NCBI GenBank assembly: GCA_018814305.1
Contig: JAHJAA010000043.1
Location: forward strand, 62,001 to 126,000
Source: Pseudomonadota bacterium
GTDB taxonomy: Bacteria; Desulfobacterota; Desulfobulbia; Desulfobulbales; JAGXFP01
Reading direction: 5' to 3'
Length of the DNA stretch: 64,000 bases
Made by a program: the position numbers and the translations under genes. The notes beneath the pieces were generated by a model that saw nothing but the letters and a program-made list of their open reading frames with translations, had not been told where the DNA came from and did no database searches. This document shows positions 27,188 through 36,867 of this stretch, piece after piece (the stretch's first letter is position 1; each line of letters opens with the position of its first letter).

Positions 27188-27568
27188 ATGTACGATAATA
27201 ATAAAATCATACCCGGTCTGATTGTTTTCGTCGGCCTGATTACGTTCCCGATTTGGTACGGTTTCGGGAGTGCCGGTCATCTGCCGATTCCTGAAAAATC
27301 AACCAAATCCAAGGAATGTGTTGAGTCTGTTGAATATATGAGGACTTCGCATATGGTGCTTTTGAATACTTGGCGCGACGGTATCGTCAGGATGGGCGAG
27401 ACTCGCCATGGTGAGACCGCGGATGGAACCCCATATGTGCGGAGTTTGCAGAAGGGGTGCATGAACTGTCACACCAGTAAGAAAAAGTTTTGTGACGAGT
27501 GTCATACCTATGCATCGGTGAAACCTTATTGTTGGGATTGCCACCTCCAGCCTAAGGAGACAAACTAA
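27188..27568 (+). CDS. dsrJ: DsrJ, periplasmic tri-haem cytochrome c
   Basis: Periplasmic cytochrome of 126 residues with one N-terminal hydrophobic segment (signal anchor) and three CxxCH haem motifs: CMNCH, CDECH and CWDCH in the C-terminal third. The ATG at 27188 is 4 bp after the dsrK stop and is preferred to an in-frame ATG inside dsrK, because the family starts shortly before the hydrophobic segment. Its stop overlaps the dsrO start by one base (TAATG). Confidence 0.93.
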   Translation: MYDNNKIIPGLIVFVGLITFPIWYGFGSAGHLPIPEKSTKSKECVESVEYMRTSHMVLLNTWRDGIVRMGETRHGETADGTPYVRSLQKGCMNCHTSKKKFCDECHTYASVKPYCWDCHLQPKETN

Positions 27569-28410
27569 TGAATAACAACAGAAGAAAATTTCTGAAGATA
27601 GCCGGTTTGTCTGCCCTTGCCGGCATTGGGGCGCCTTCGGCTTTTAACATGCTGCTGCGAGGCGAGGCTCAGGCCAGCAGTGGCGGTGGTCATGACGCTC
27701 CGAAGCCAGCGGCCCATGGCGAGAAGGAACAACCGGTTGGCAAGCGCTACGGATTTGTTATTGATGTACGGAAGTTTGCTGAGGACAAGGATCTTGCCCA
27801 GGCTTGTGTAAATGCCTGTCATAATATTCATAATGTTCCTGATTTCGGGAATAAGAAGGACGAGATCAAATGGATCTGGACCGAATCTTTCGACCATACC
27901 TTCCCGGATCATAGTCAGTACAAGAAGAATGAAGCACTGGCCGCGATACCCATTCTCACCTTGTGTAACCACTGTGATAACCCTCCTTGCGTTCGGGCCT
28001 GCCCGACCAAGGCGACTTTCAAGAATAAGGATGGTCTTATCATGATGGACTATCACCGTTGCATCGGGTGCCGGTTCTGTATGGCGGCCTGTCCATACGG
28101 TGCTCGGAGTTTTAACTGGCGGAGTCCTCGGGATACTAATCCGGACGGATCCTACAAGTTCATCAAGCATGTCAACAAGGATTATCCGACCAGGATGCGA
28201 GGGGTGGTCGAGAAGTGTACCATGTGTGCTGAGCGGTTGGCCGAAGGTTTGCAGCCTGCCTGTGTGGAAGCGTCCAGGCCTACTGGGGCTATGGTTTTCG
28301 GAGATCTCAATGATCCAACCTCAGAGGTCTCCAGGGTTCTGCGGGAGAATTTTACCATTCAGCGGAAACCCGCACTGGGCACCTATCCTTCGATCTTCTA
28401 TATTATTTAA
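27568..28410 (+). CDS. dsrO: DsrO, periplasmic Fe-S subunit (Tat-exported)
   Basis: Ferredoxin-like subunit of 280 residues with a twin-arginine signal, NNRRKFLKIAGLSAL, cleaved probably after the AQASS region. It contains four-cluster type Cys motifs of the DmsB/NrfC family: CVNACHNIHN, CNHCDNPPCVRACP, CIGCRFCMAACPYG and CTMCAERLAEG. It should pair with DsrP on the periplasmic face and DsrJ. It follows dsrJ with a one-base overlap. Confidence 0.93.
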   Translation: MNNNRRKFLKIAGLSALAGIGAPSAFNMLLRGEAQASSGGGHDAPKPAAHGEKEQPVGKRYGFVIDVRKFAEDKDLAQACVNACHNIHNVPDFGNKKDEIKWIWTESFDHTFPDHSQYKKNEALAAIPILTLCNHCDNPPCVRACPTKATFKNKDGLIMMDYHRCIGCRFCMAACPYGARSFNWRSPRDTNPDGSYKFIKHVNKDYPTRMRGVVEKCTMCAERLAEGLQPACVEASRPTGAMVFGDLNDPTSEVSRVLRENFTIQRKPALGTYPSIFYII

Positions 28411-28421
28411 GGTGAATTATC

Positions 28422-29591
28422 ATGATTGAAAAAGCGCTCAATGGAGATAGAAGATACTGGACCTGGCTCGGATTTTTGGGAATCCTGATGATGGCCGGTG
28501 GCATCAGTTATGCGAAGCAGTTTATGTATGGTCTTGGGTATACCGGGATGAGCAGGGATGTATCCTGGGGGCTCTATATTTCCCAGTTTACCTTCCTGGT
28601 CGGGGTTGCCGCCGGAGGTGTTATGCTGGTTTTGCCCTATTACCTTCATAACTATAAGGTATTCGGGCGGATCACTATTCTCGGTGAATTCATGGCGGTG
28701 GCCGCCGTGGCCATGTGTCTGATGTTCATCCTGGCCGATCTCGGGCAACCGATGCGGGCCTTGAACGTATTACTGCATCCTACCCCAAATTCCATCCTCT
28801 TCTGGGATATGATCGTTCTCAACGGCTATCTGTTCCTGAATATCGTCGGTGGTTGGGTAATCCTCAATGCTGAGAAAAAAGGAGCCCCGCCGCCTAAATG
28901 GGTCAAGGGTCTGATTTATCTTTCCATTCCCTGGGCGATCAGTATCCATACCGTTACCGCCTTTCTATACTGTGGTCTCCCGGGTCGTCATTACTGGTTG
29001 ACCGCCATTCTGGCTCCTCGGTTCCTGGCCTCGGCTTTTGCCGCGGGACCTTCTTTGCTGGTGCTGTGTGCCTTGATTCTTCGCAAGTACACCGCTTTTG
29101 ATGCCGGGAAGGAGGCCATCAATAAACTGTTGACCATTATCACCTATGCGGCGATCTTGAACTTTTTCTTCGTTGGTTTGGAGTTCTTTGTTGCCTATTA
29201 CAGTAATATTCCTGGGCATATGCACACCATTGATTATCTGTTCTTCGGCATAGAGCATGGCGGCCATGTTTATAGTAATCTGGTCCTGCCCATGCGCTTC
29301 TCCTTGGTGATCGGAATTATTGCCACCATTCTTCTGTTGATCCCCAAGATGCGGGAAAATTATAGTACAGTCGGGTGGTTGTGTGGAGCCATCTTCTTAT
29401 CGCTTTGGATTGATAAGGGATTAGGCCTGGTTCTGGGTGGTTTTGTCCCCAGTCCTCTGGATTACGTCACTGAGTACACTCCTTCAGTTGGTGAACTTTT
29501 CATCACGGTCGGGGTTTGGGCCACTGGATTTTTTATTCTGACTATTTTGTATAAGGCTGCGATTTCCGTAAAATTGGAGAAAGAGGCCTGA
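28422..29591 (+). CDS. dsrP: DsrP, NrfD-like quinone-reactive membrane protein
   Basis: Polytopic NrfD/PsrC-family membrane subunit of 389 residues with about ten hydrophobic segments, among them WTWLGFLGILMMAGGISY near the start and the VSWGLYISQFTFLVGVAAGG motif typical of the family. It has no haem and is expected to react with menaquinone, passing electrons to DsrO/DsrJ. AAGGTG precedes the ATG, 11 bp after dsrO. The operon ends at a strong terminator. Confidence 0.93.
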   Translation: MIEKALNGDRRYWTWLGFLGILMMAGGISYAKQFMYGLGYTGMSRDVSWGLYISQFTFLVGVAAGGVMLVLPYYLHNYKVFGRITILGEFMAVAAVAMCLMFILADLGQPMRALNVLLHPTPNSILFWDMIVLNGYLFLNIVGGWVILNAEKKGAPPPKWVKGLIYLSIPWAISIHTVTAFLYCGLPGRHYWLTAILAPRFLASAFAAGPSLLVLCALILRKYTAFDAGKEAINKLLTIITYAAILNFFFVGLEFFVAYYSNIPGHMHTIDYLFFGIEHGGHVYSNLVLPMRFSLVIGIIATILLLIPKMRENYSTVGWLCGAIFLSLWIDKGLGLVLGGFVPSPLDYVTEYTPSVGELFITVGVWATGFFILTILYKAAISVKLEKEA

Positions 29592-29630
29592 TCCATGTAA
29601 GTTTGTTGCACAGTCATTATGATCTACCTC

Positions 29631-29664
29631 AAAGCAAGCTTCCCGGTGGGAAGCTTGCTTTTTT
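29631..29664 (+). terminator. Intrinsic terminator of the dsr operon
   Basis: Perfect stem AAGCAAGCTTCCC / GGGAAGCTTGCTT with a GGT loop, followed by a T-run. Confidence 0.95.
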
Positions 29665-29756
29665 ATTGTGCTACCGGTAAAAGAAAGAGTCCCTTAGTGT
29701 ACAAATCAGCCCATGATGAATTTCATTCAACCACTTGAGATTAGGAAGTATCTTTC

Positions 29757-32090
29757 ATGAATGATTCTGCCAACATTCTCGGCAAAATCGGGAACACTCC
29801 GATTGTGCCCATCACTCGCCTGAACCCCTTTAAAAAAGTAAAGATTTATGCCAAGCTAGAGGCCTTTAATCCTGGTGGTTCGGTCAAGGACCGTATTGCC
29901 CTGAATATGATCGAGGTTGCGGAACGAACCGGGGAATTGACGCCTGACCGGATTGTGCTTGAAGCCACCAGTGGCAACACTGGAATCGGTCTGGCCATGG
30001 TTTGCGCGGTTAAGGGGTATCGCTGTCAATTGGTGATGCCTGAGTCGGCAAGTATAGAGCGGCGAAAGATTATGACCGCCTATGGCGCTGAGATTCTGTT
30101 AACTCCAGCCAAACGGGCCACCGATGGTGCCATCGAGCAGGCCTATGCCATGGCCAGGGAACATCCTGACCGTTATTTTTTGACTGATCAATTCAATAAT
30201 GACGCCAACTGGCAGACCCATGTGGCACATACCGGACCGGAGATCTGGGAGCAGACGGATGGCACGGTCACCGATGTGGTGGCAACTTTGGGGACAACCG
30301 GCACTGTCATGGGGATTTGCCGTTATTTTGCTGAACAGCATCCAGAGGTCAAGGTCACTGCCATGGAACCCTTTTTGGGGCATAAACTCCAGGGCCTCAA
30401 AAATATGAAGGAATCCTATAAGCCCGGGATATTTAATCGGACAGAGCCGTTTCAGATTATCAATGTTCCTGACGAGGAGGCCTTTGCTACCGCTCGAAAG
30501 CTGGCGGCCAAGGAGGGTTTGTTTGTTGGGATGAGCTCCGGGGCCGCCATGTGCGCCGCCTTGATCAGGGCCGAGCAGATTGGAGAAGGGGTCATCGTGG
30601 TCATCTTCCCCGATGGTGGAGAAAAATATTTATCGACCCCACTCTTTGGGATGGAAAAGCCTCAGGAAGAGCCGGAACCGCTCTCAAGACTTCGTTTTTT
30701 TAATACCTTGAGCAAACGGAAAGAACTGTTTCGGCCGATTAAACCGAAAACCGTTACCTTTTACACCTGCGGTCCCACGGCCCATGAACCGACCAATTTG
30801 GAGCATTGTCGGCGTTTTGTTCACTCCGATCTGGTCAACCGGGTGTTGGTCAACCGGGGATATGAAGTCAAATTCTACATGAATTTCACCGATCTGGATG
30901 ACAATACCATCCGGGGAGCGGCTGAATCTGGACAATCGGTTCAGGACTTCACCGAAGGCTACATCAGACAGTTTAAAGATGATATCGCCGCCCTCGGGGT
31001 TCTGCCGGCAACCGGCTATCCCCAGGCCTCGGAACACGTCACCAGAATGATTGAAATGTCTCGTGAACTTGTTAAGAAGGGGTTTGCCTACGAAAAACAT
31101 GGGTCCATTTACTTTGACATTTCAAAATTCAAGGGATATGGGCGTCTTTCCGGGGTGGATGTGGGGATGATTCAGTTCGGCCACACCGTTGACCTGGACG
31201 ATTATGAAAAAGACAGTCCGGTTGATTTTACCCTGTTGAAGAGGTCAGCCTTAACCGAGTTGAAAAGCGGCATCTTCTTTGAAACCGAATGGGGGAAGAT
31301 GCGACCCGGCTGGCATATCGAATGCGCGGCCATGTCCTGCCATTTCCTTGGTGATACCATTGATATTCATTCCAGTAGCCGGGACTTAATTTTTCCCCAT
31401 CATGAAAATGAAATTGCCATTGCCGAATCATTGAGTGGAAAACCACTGGCTAATTATTGGTTACACAGCGGAGTGGTGCTGGTGGACGGCAAAAAGATGA
31501 GTCGTGGAGTAGGCACGGTGACTTTGGCAGCCCTTCAGGAGAAGGGGTATTCTGCCCGGGAAATCCGCTTCTATCTCCTCCGGACCCATTATCGCAAGTC
31601 GGTAGATTTTTCCTTGCGGAAGCTGGATGCAGCGATCAGGAGTTTGAAGCGTCTGGATGAATTTTGCACCAAGCTTTTATGTCTGCCCCCAGACCTGCCC
31701 CACCCCGAAGTGGCCGCGTATCTCTCGGATCTTGAAGATCGTTTCTGTGCAGCCCTGGATGATGATTTAAATGTCTCTCGAGCCTTTGGGGCGTTGTTTG
31801 ATTTTGTAAAAAAGGTCAATCCCATAGTCAATAGCGGACAACTTGACCGGGATCAGAAAGAGTATATTCTGGAAACCCTTCGTCGAATGAACGGGATCAT
31901 CAATGTCCTGAAATTAGATAAATGCCCATTGGCTCCTGAGATTGACCGGTTGATCAGGGATCGGGAAGAGGCGCGACGGCAAGGAGATTGGGTCCGGGCT
32001 GATGGGGTTCGGGATCAGTTGGCCAGCCAGGGGATCGCGGTGATTGATACGGTCAAGGGAACAGCCTGGAAGGAAAATAAAAAAGGCTGA
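29757..32090 (+). CDS. Cysteine synthase fused to a divergent cysteinyl-tRNA synthetase domain
   Basis: Single 777-residue frame. Residues about 1-305 form a PLP cysteine synthase: the PLP lysine in NPGGSVKDR, TSGNTGIGLA, and the phosphate loop GTTGTVMG all look intact. Residues about 313-777 follow cysteinyl-tRNA synthetase over its whole length, from FFNTLSKRKELF to the C-terminal anticodon-binding part. Zn/Cys-site ligands are kept (YTCGPT, WHIECAAMS, FPHHENE), but HIGH reads NLEH and KMSKS reads KMSRG, and TDIDDK reads TDLDDN. So PLP activity is likely, while tRNA charging is doubtful; a cysteine-activating or ligase role is possible. It has AGGAAG upstream, follows the dsr operon behind a terminator, and ends at its own. 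Confidence 0.85.
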   Translation: MNDSANILGKIGNTPIVPITRLNPFKKVKIYAKLEAFNPGGSVKDRIALNMIEVAERTGELTPDRIVLEATSGNTGIGLAMVCAVKGYRCQLVMPESASIERRKIMTAYGAEILLTPAKRATDGAIEQAYAMAREHPDRYFLTDQFNNDANWQTHVAHTGPEIWEQTDGTVTDVVATLGTTGTVMGICRYFAEQHPEVKVTAMEPFLGHKLQGLKNMKESYKPGIFNRTEPFQIINVPDEEAFATARKLAAKEGLFVGMSSGAAMCAALIRAEQIGEGVIVVIFPDGGEKYLSTPLFGMEKPQEEPEPLSRLRFFNTLSKRKELFRPIKPKTVTFYTCGPTAHEPTNLEHCRRFVHSDLVNRVLVNRGYEVKFYMNFTDLDDNTIRGAAESGQSVQDFTEGYIRQFKDDIAALGVLPATGYPQASEHVTRMIEMSRELVKKGFAYEKHGSIYFDISKFKGYGRLSGVDVGMIQFGHTVDLDDYEKDSPVDFTLLKRSALTELKSGIFFETEWGKMRPGWHIECAAMSCHFLGDTIDIHSSSRDLIFPHHENEIAIAESLSGKPLANYWLHSGVVLVDGKKMSRGVGTVTLAALQEKGYSAREIRFYLLRTHYRKSVDFSLRKLDAAIRSLKRLDEFCTKLLCLPPDLPHPEVAAYLSDLEDRFCAALDDDLNVSRAFGALFDFVKKVNPIVNSGQLDRDQKEYILETLRRMNGIINVLKLDKCPLAPEIDRLIRDREEARRQGDWVRADGVRDQLASQGIAVIDTVKGTAWKENKKG

Positions 32091-32185
32091 GCATTTCTTT
32101 CGAAGGTGATAGGCGATTTGGTGGGCAAGGTGTATTTTATATCCGCCAAAGGCCGTCGGGAAGCGTTAACATATTTATGATCAAT

Positions 32186-32222
32186 AAAAAGCCCTGCTTG
32201 GTAGAACCATGCAGGGCTTTTT
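32186..32222. terminator. Bidirectional terminator between convergent genes
   Basis: Stem AAAAAGCCCTGC / GCAGGGCTTTTT with a 13-nt loop; it can end both the cysteine synthase fusion gene (+) and the large lipoprotein gene (-). Confidence 0.92.
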
Positions 32223-32246
32223 GGGATCAAATCAGTGGCTTACCGC

Positions 32247-35200
32247 TCAGGGAGCAGTAACTGTCCAGGTAACGCTGGTGGCATTGGCCGGTAATTGATA
32301 ACTGCCATTATCATACCGGGCTATAATCTGAACGGTGTGACTTCCTAGGCCTAGCCCGCTTAGCGCCAGTGGGGTGGTGATGGCTATATCGCCTGAGAAG
32401 CCGCCTCCATCCAAATTATATTGATAATGGGTAATATGACCGGCACATTCGGCCGGGCAGGCCACAGCCACATTTATTGAAGAATTACTGGTTGAAGATG
32501 AAGGATAGCCAGAAACGACGGGCCGGAAGGCTCGGAAGGCGGTGAGCCCGTCACTGTCTTCAACTGTAATTGGGTTGGCTGATATACTGGTTAAATCAAG
32601 GCCGATGCCATTATTCCCAAGTTGACCGGTAAAGTTTCTGCCACTGGCCTTCAGAGTTCCGTCACTGTTTAAAGTCAGGCTGTGATTGGTGCCGGCTGAA
32701 ATTCCGATAACCGCTGATCCCCATTGTGAAGTAAGGGTCGCAGTGGTTTTGTCGACGGTATTGCCGGTACCCAGAGCGCCACTGTTGTTATAGGTATCGA
32801 GATTTAGGGTTTCAGCATCATTGTCACCCCAGGAATAAACACTGTTCCCTACCTGGGCCAGGGTGTGATAGGAGCCTCCTGAGAGGTGCAGTACACCCGA
32901 TCCGCTGCCTAATCCACTGATACCCACAGGAACGGATTTATCACCGGCTGTGGTACCCAACTGCGAGACAGAATTGTCGCCCCAGGCCCATGAGGTCCCG
33001 TCATTTTGAAGGGCCAGGGAATAATTGCCACCGGCCTCAATGGCCGTAATGGATGCAAGGGTTGTGGGGGCAAGCTGGAACGGGACAAGGTTATTGGTCG
33101 GTTTATTGCCATCACCCAGCTGGCCGCTGTTGTTAAGGCCCCAGGTATGGACCAGGCCGGTGGAATCAAGGGCCAGGGAATGGTCTTGACCAGCGGCGAT
33201 AGCGGTGACCGTAACTCCGGATAAGGATCCGGCAGCCTGAACAGCGGCATAGGACTTGGAGTCACTGCCGCCGTTACCCAACTGTCCGGCCGAATTTTTA
33301 CCAAAACCCCAGACCGTCCCATCATCGAGCAGGGCCATGATATGGTAGCCTCCTGCCGAGGTCATCACGACATTGCCGGTGAGATTGGCTTGGTCGAGAG
33401 CGGATTGACTGCCGCCATCCAGATGATGCCCCAATTGATTCCGTTCGTTGGTACCACAGGTCCATAAGGTCCCGTCAGCCCTGACGATTGCCGTGTCGTT
33501 TTGTCCGGCGGCGATGGCCTTGGCCCTGGTGATATTCAACTGTCGCGGGAGGATTACGGGATCATTGCCGGTGGGAGTAATATCGAGCTGGCCGTAGCTG
33601 TTTGAGCCCCATCCCCAGACGGTCCCGTCATTGGACAGGACAAGGTTGTGGTAGTTGCCGGCCGAAATTTTCGGGGTGACGTAGTATGGGTCAACCAGAT
33701 CGACATTGATGACGCTTACGTCATCAGGATTAAGCCCATTATAATTGATATCAGTTGATAGAGCGGCAGATGTTTGGATCAGAAAGGTCTGATTGCCGTC
33801 AGCTAAGCTATCATCCACCCCGGTGACCGTGACCAATTGGTCGGTATTCCAGTTGGCTGCAGTAAAGGTCAGGGCGGCGGGACTGACCGTCCCTTCTGCG
33901 GTATTCATACTGAACAGCGCGATTGCCACATCGGCAGTGGGTTGGGTATTCAAGCGAACGGTAAAGGTCGCGGTTGTCCCTGCTTCATCGGTATTGCCGC
34001 TGATTGTTCCGACCGTGTATCCTGGGGTTTCATTGTCCACATTGATCACACTGACGTCGTTGGGGTCAAGACCATTATATGAGGCATCAGTGGAAACCGC
34101 TGCGGCGAGCTGGATCAGGAAGGTCTGGTTGCCGTCGGTAACAAGATCATCTACCCCGGTGACCGTGACCAGTTGATTGGTATTCCAGTTGCCTGCCGTA
34201 AAGGTCAGGGAAGAGGGGCTCACCGTTCCCTCGGTGGTATTGGAACTGCTTAACCCGATGGTGACATTTGCGGAGGGTTGGGTATTCAAGCGGACGGTAA
34301 AGGTCGCGGTCGTTCCGGTTTCATTGGTGTTTCCGCTGATTGTTCCCACCGTAAATCCAGGCGTTTCATTGTCCAGATTGGTGACCGTGACATCCGCTGG
34401 ATTTATCCCGTCGAAATTTGGATCGGGTGAAGAGGCCGGAGCCAGGATGATGGTATAGACCTGGCTGCCGTCAAGGACAAAGTCGTCCACCCCGGTAACT
34501 GTTACGACCTGACTGGAGTTCCAATTGGCCGTAGTCAATGTTAAAATTGTCGGAGAAACGGTTCCTTCCGCCAGATTGGAACTGGACAGGGTAATAGTCA
34601 CGTCGGCGGTTGGCTGGGAACCGAGTTTCACCGTGAAGGTGGCCGAGGTGCCGGCCTCACTGGTATTACCACTGATGGCACTGACCAGAATCGAGTAAAC
34701 CGGTGGTGGCGTGTTTACCACATCGAGGTTGAGGACCGATACATCAGCGGGATCCTGGCCGTCGTAGTTGATATCAGTTGAAACCGCGGGCGCAAGAACA
34801 ATGGTAAAGAGTTGGTCCCCATCGGTTATGGAGTCCGCTACCCCTTTAACAGTAACCGTCTGAGGGATGTTCCAGTCGGCTGAGGTGAAGATTAATTCCG
34901 CAGGAGTAACGCTCCCTTCACTGGGATCCGAACTGGAAAGCCCGATGATGACCTCAGCGGACGGCGCAACCGTGAGTTCTACGGTAAAGGTAGCAGTAGT
35001 CCCTGATTCATCGGTGTTACCACTGATCGGGCTGATGTTGAATCCGGCGGCATCGTTATCAATGTTGATCACCGTAACGTCTTCGGGATCCATCCCATTG
35101 TACAAGGGATCCGCCGAGGAGGCGGCTGCCAGGAGAATGGTATAGAGCTGGTTGCCGTCGGTTTGATCGTCATCGATCCCGGTGATGGTTACGGTATGTG

Positions 35201-36533
35201 GTGTTGACCAGTCGGAGCTGGTGAAGGTGAGACTGTCCGGTGCAACCGTCCCCTCGGCAGGATTGGAACTGGTTATTTCGATGGTGACACCGGCTGTGGG
35301 TTCCGAGGTCAGGACCACGGTAAAGACGGCGCTGGCCCCATTTTCATTGGTATTATTGCTGATCTTGCTGACGACTATTCCGACTGTATCATCATCGAGG
35401 TTGGTCAGGGCCAGGTCATTTGGATTGATCCCGTTGTAGTTGGGATCCGCTGAGCTTGCCGTGCCCAGCACGATGGAATAGAGCTGGGCGCCGTCCTGGA
35501 CATAATCATCGACTCCGGAGACGGTGACAGTCTGGGCTGTCCGCCAGGTATCGGCAGTAAAGGTCAGTAGGCTATGGGAAACGGTCCCTTCCGTGATATC
35601 GGAACTGGCCACGGTCAGATTGACCTCGGCGGTGGGTTCTGAGGCCAATCGTACCGTGAATTTCACGGTGGCTCCGGCCTCGCTGGTGTTTCCGATGAGG
35701 GTGGAAACCACAATCCCGGTGGCCTCATCATCTTCATTGATGACCACCACATCGTCGGGATCGAGGCCATTGTAGCGGCTGTCGGCGGAGGTCGTTGCCG
35801 AGAGGACGATGGTATAGGACTGATCCCCGTCGGCCAGATCATCGTCAACCCCGGTCACGGTGACGGTCTGGGCGGTGTCCCAGTTGTCGCTGGTAAAGGT
35901 GAGGGTGTCAGGGGAGGGCGTTCCCTCGGTGGCATCGTCACTGGAAAGACCAATGGTGACATCGGCAGAAGGTTGCGATGAAAGAGAGACAGTGAAGGTG
36001 GCGCTCTCGCCGGTTTCACTGGTTGTCCCGCTTATTTCAGAGACTAGAATTTTAGCAGAATCATTATCTTCATTGATCACGTTGACATCATCTGGGTCAA
36101 GACCATGATAGGCCGGATCCAGGGAAACGGCGATCGACAGAATAATGGTATAAACCTGATTGCCGTCCAGGGCCAGATCGTCGACGCCGGTAACGGTTAC
36201 GGTCTGAGCGGTTGCCCAGGACGTGGTGGTAAAGGTCAGGATGCTGGGACTGACCGTTCCCTCAGCAGTATTAGAACTGCTGAGCGCAATGGTCACATCA
36301 GCTGTGGGCTCGTTGCCCAGATGGATGGTAAAAGTGGCGGTCTTGCCCGATTCGCTGGTATTTCCAGAGAGAACCCCTACAACAAATGAGCCTTCAGAAA
36401 TTGGTGGCGGTAGGGTCGGGTCGTCATCCACTCCCTGTTTGCTCCCCCCTCCACCGCAGGCCGTGAGCAGCGGGATAAGAAAGCAAAGCAACAGCATGGT
36501 TTTAAGGGTTTGACGTGCAATGGTAAGCATCAT
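32247..36533 (-). CDS. Lipoprotein with eight Calx-beta-like repeats and an RCC1-type propeller
   Basis: A 1428-residue secreted protein. The N-terminal signal ends with a lipobox LLTAC, then a low-complexity linker. Eight repeats of about 112 residues follow, each with SGNTSE-like start, ATFTV, an EGTVSP-LTFT segment, TVTVTGVDD and a NGLDPDDV-type end, resembling Calx-beta/adhesin repeats with acidic Asp clusters that may bind calcium. Then about seven RCC1-like blades (for example AAGQDHSLALDSTG with WGxNxxGQLG) build a predicted propeller, and a C-terminal beta domain of about 95 residues ends the protein. The start at M5 (36533) has AGAGGATAT upstream. It is probably a cell-surface adhesin or recognition protein. 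Confidence 0.8.
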   Translation of the reverse strand: MMLTIARQTLKTMLLLCFLIPLLTACGGGGSKQGVDDDPTLPPPISEGSFVVGVLSGNTSESGKTATFTIHLGNEPTADVTIALSSSNTAEGTVSPSILTFTTTSWATAQTVTVTGVDDLALDGNQVYTIILSIAVSLDPAYHGLDPDDVNVINEDNDSAKILVSEISGTTSETGESATFTVSLSSQPSADVTIGLSSDDATEGTPSPDTLTFTSDNWDTAQTVTVTGVDDDLADGDQSYTIVLSATTSADSRYNGLDPDDVVVINEDDEATGIVVSTLIGNTSEAGATVKFTVRLASEPTAEVNLTVASSDITEGTVSHSLLTFTADTWRTAQTVTVSGVDDYVQDGAQLYSIVLGTASSADPNYNGINPNDLALTNLDDDTVGIVVSKISNNTNENGASAVFTVVLTSEPTAGVTIEITSSNPAEGTVAPDSLTFTSSDWSTPHTVTITGIDDDQTDGNQLYTILLAAASSADPLYNGMDPEDVTVINIDNDAAGFNISPISGNTDESGTTATFTVELTVAPSAEVIIGLSSSDPSEGSVTPAELIFTSADWNIPQTVTVKGVADSITDGDQLFTIVLAPAVSTDINYDGQDPADVSVLNLDVVNTPPPVYSILVSAISGNTSEAGTSATFTVKLGSQPTADVTITLSSSNLAEGTVSPTILTLTTANWNSSQVVTVTGVDDFVLDGSQVYTIILAPASSPDPNFDGINPADVTVTNLDNETPGFTVGTISGNTNETGTTATFTVRLNTQPSANVTIGLSSSNTTEGTVSPSSLTFTAGNWNTNQLVTVTGVDDLVTDGNQTFLIQLAAAVSTDASYNGLDPNDVSVINVDNETPGYTVGTISGNTDEAGTTATFTVRLNTQPTADVAIALFSMNTAEGTVSPAALTFTAANWNTDQLVTVTGVDDSLADGNQTFLIQTSAALSTDINYNGLNPDDVSVINVDLVDPYYVTPKISAGNYHNLVLSNDGTVWGWGSNSYGQLDITPTGNDPVILPRQLNITRAKAIAAGQNDTAIVRADGTLWTCGTNERNQLGHHLDGGSQSALDQANLTGNVVMTSAGGYHIMALLDDGTVWGFGKNSAGQLGNGGSDSKSYAAVQAAGSLSGVTVTAIAAGQDHSLALDSTGLVHTWGLNNSGQLGDGNKPTNNLVPFQLAPTTLASITAIEAGGNYSLALQNDGTSWAWGDNSVSQLGTTAGDKSVPVGISGLGSGSGVLHLSGGSYHTLAQVGNSVYSWGDNDAETLNLDTYNNSGALGTGNTVDKTTATLTSQWGSAVIGISAGTNHSLTLNSDGTLKASGRNFTGQLGNNGIGLDLTSISANPITVEDSDGLTAFRAFRPVVSGYPSSSTSNSSINVAVACPAECAGHITHYQYNLDGGGFSGDIAITTPLALSGLGLGSHTVQIIARYDNGSYQLPANATSVTWTVTAP

Positions 36534-36790
36534 ATATCCTCTCATAAAAAGGGCTTGGGATGATTTCGTTATGGGTTAAGACAATAAGTATTGTATCAGA
36601 ATTTGTCTTGAAAAAGCAAGTTGAGTGGCGGGATTCAAGCCACCCTCCTGCCTCGATGGGGAGGAAGAAGAGGACGTTTTTCTTCGCTGGATAGGTCTGA
36701 GGGTAGACCATTTTCTTTATTTGTTGCAAAATAGAGGGGTAAGTGCTAATTAATTTCCTCTTGAAATATTTAATCTATGCCAATAAAAGA

Positions 36791-36867
36791 GTGCCCGTAG
36801 CTCAGTTGGATAGAGCAACGGCCTTCTAAGCCGTTGGCCACAGGTTCGAATCCTGTCGGGCGCACCA
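36791..36867 (+). tRNA. tRNA-Arg (anticodon TCT)
   Basis: A 77-nt cloverleaf including encoded CCA. Acceptor arms GTGCCCG / CGGGCGC pair (one T-G wobble), the D arm holds AGCTCAGTTGGA, the anticodon stem ACGGC / GCCGT encloses CTTCTAA (anticodon TCT), and the T arm carries GGTTCGAATCC. It reads AGA codons. The 3' end is repeated 842 bp downstream around a toxin-antitoxin pair. Confidence 0.97.

Noticed and set aside
32909-36389. Several plus-strand ORFs and regular repeats resembling a CRISPR or satellite
   Set aside because: They are the antisense of the Calx-beta and RCC1 protein repeats; the unit of about 336 bp is a coding repeat, with no palindromic short repeat and spacer pattern.
36724-36752. 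Promoter for tRNA-Arg (TTGCAA / TAATTA, 17-nt spacer)
   Set aside because: The -10 hexamer matches the consensus poorly (2/6), so I do not list it as a feature.
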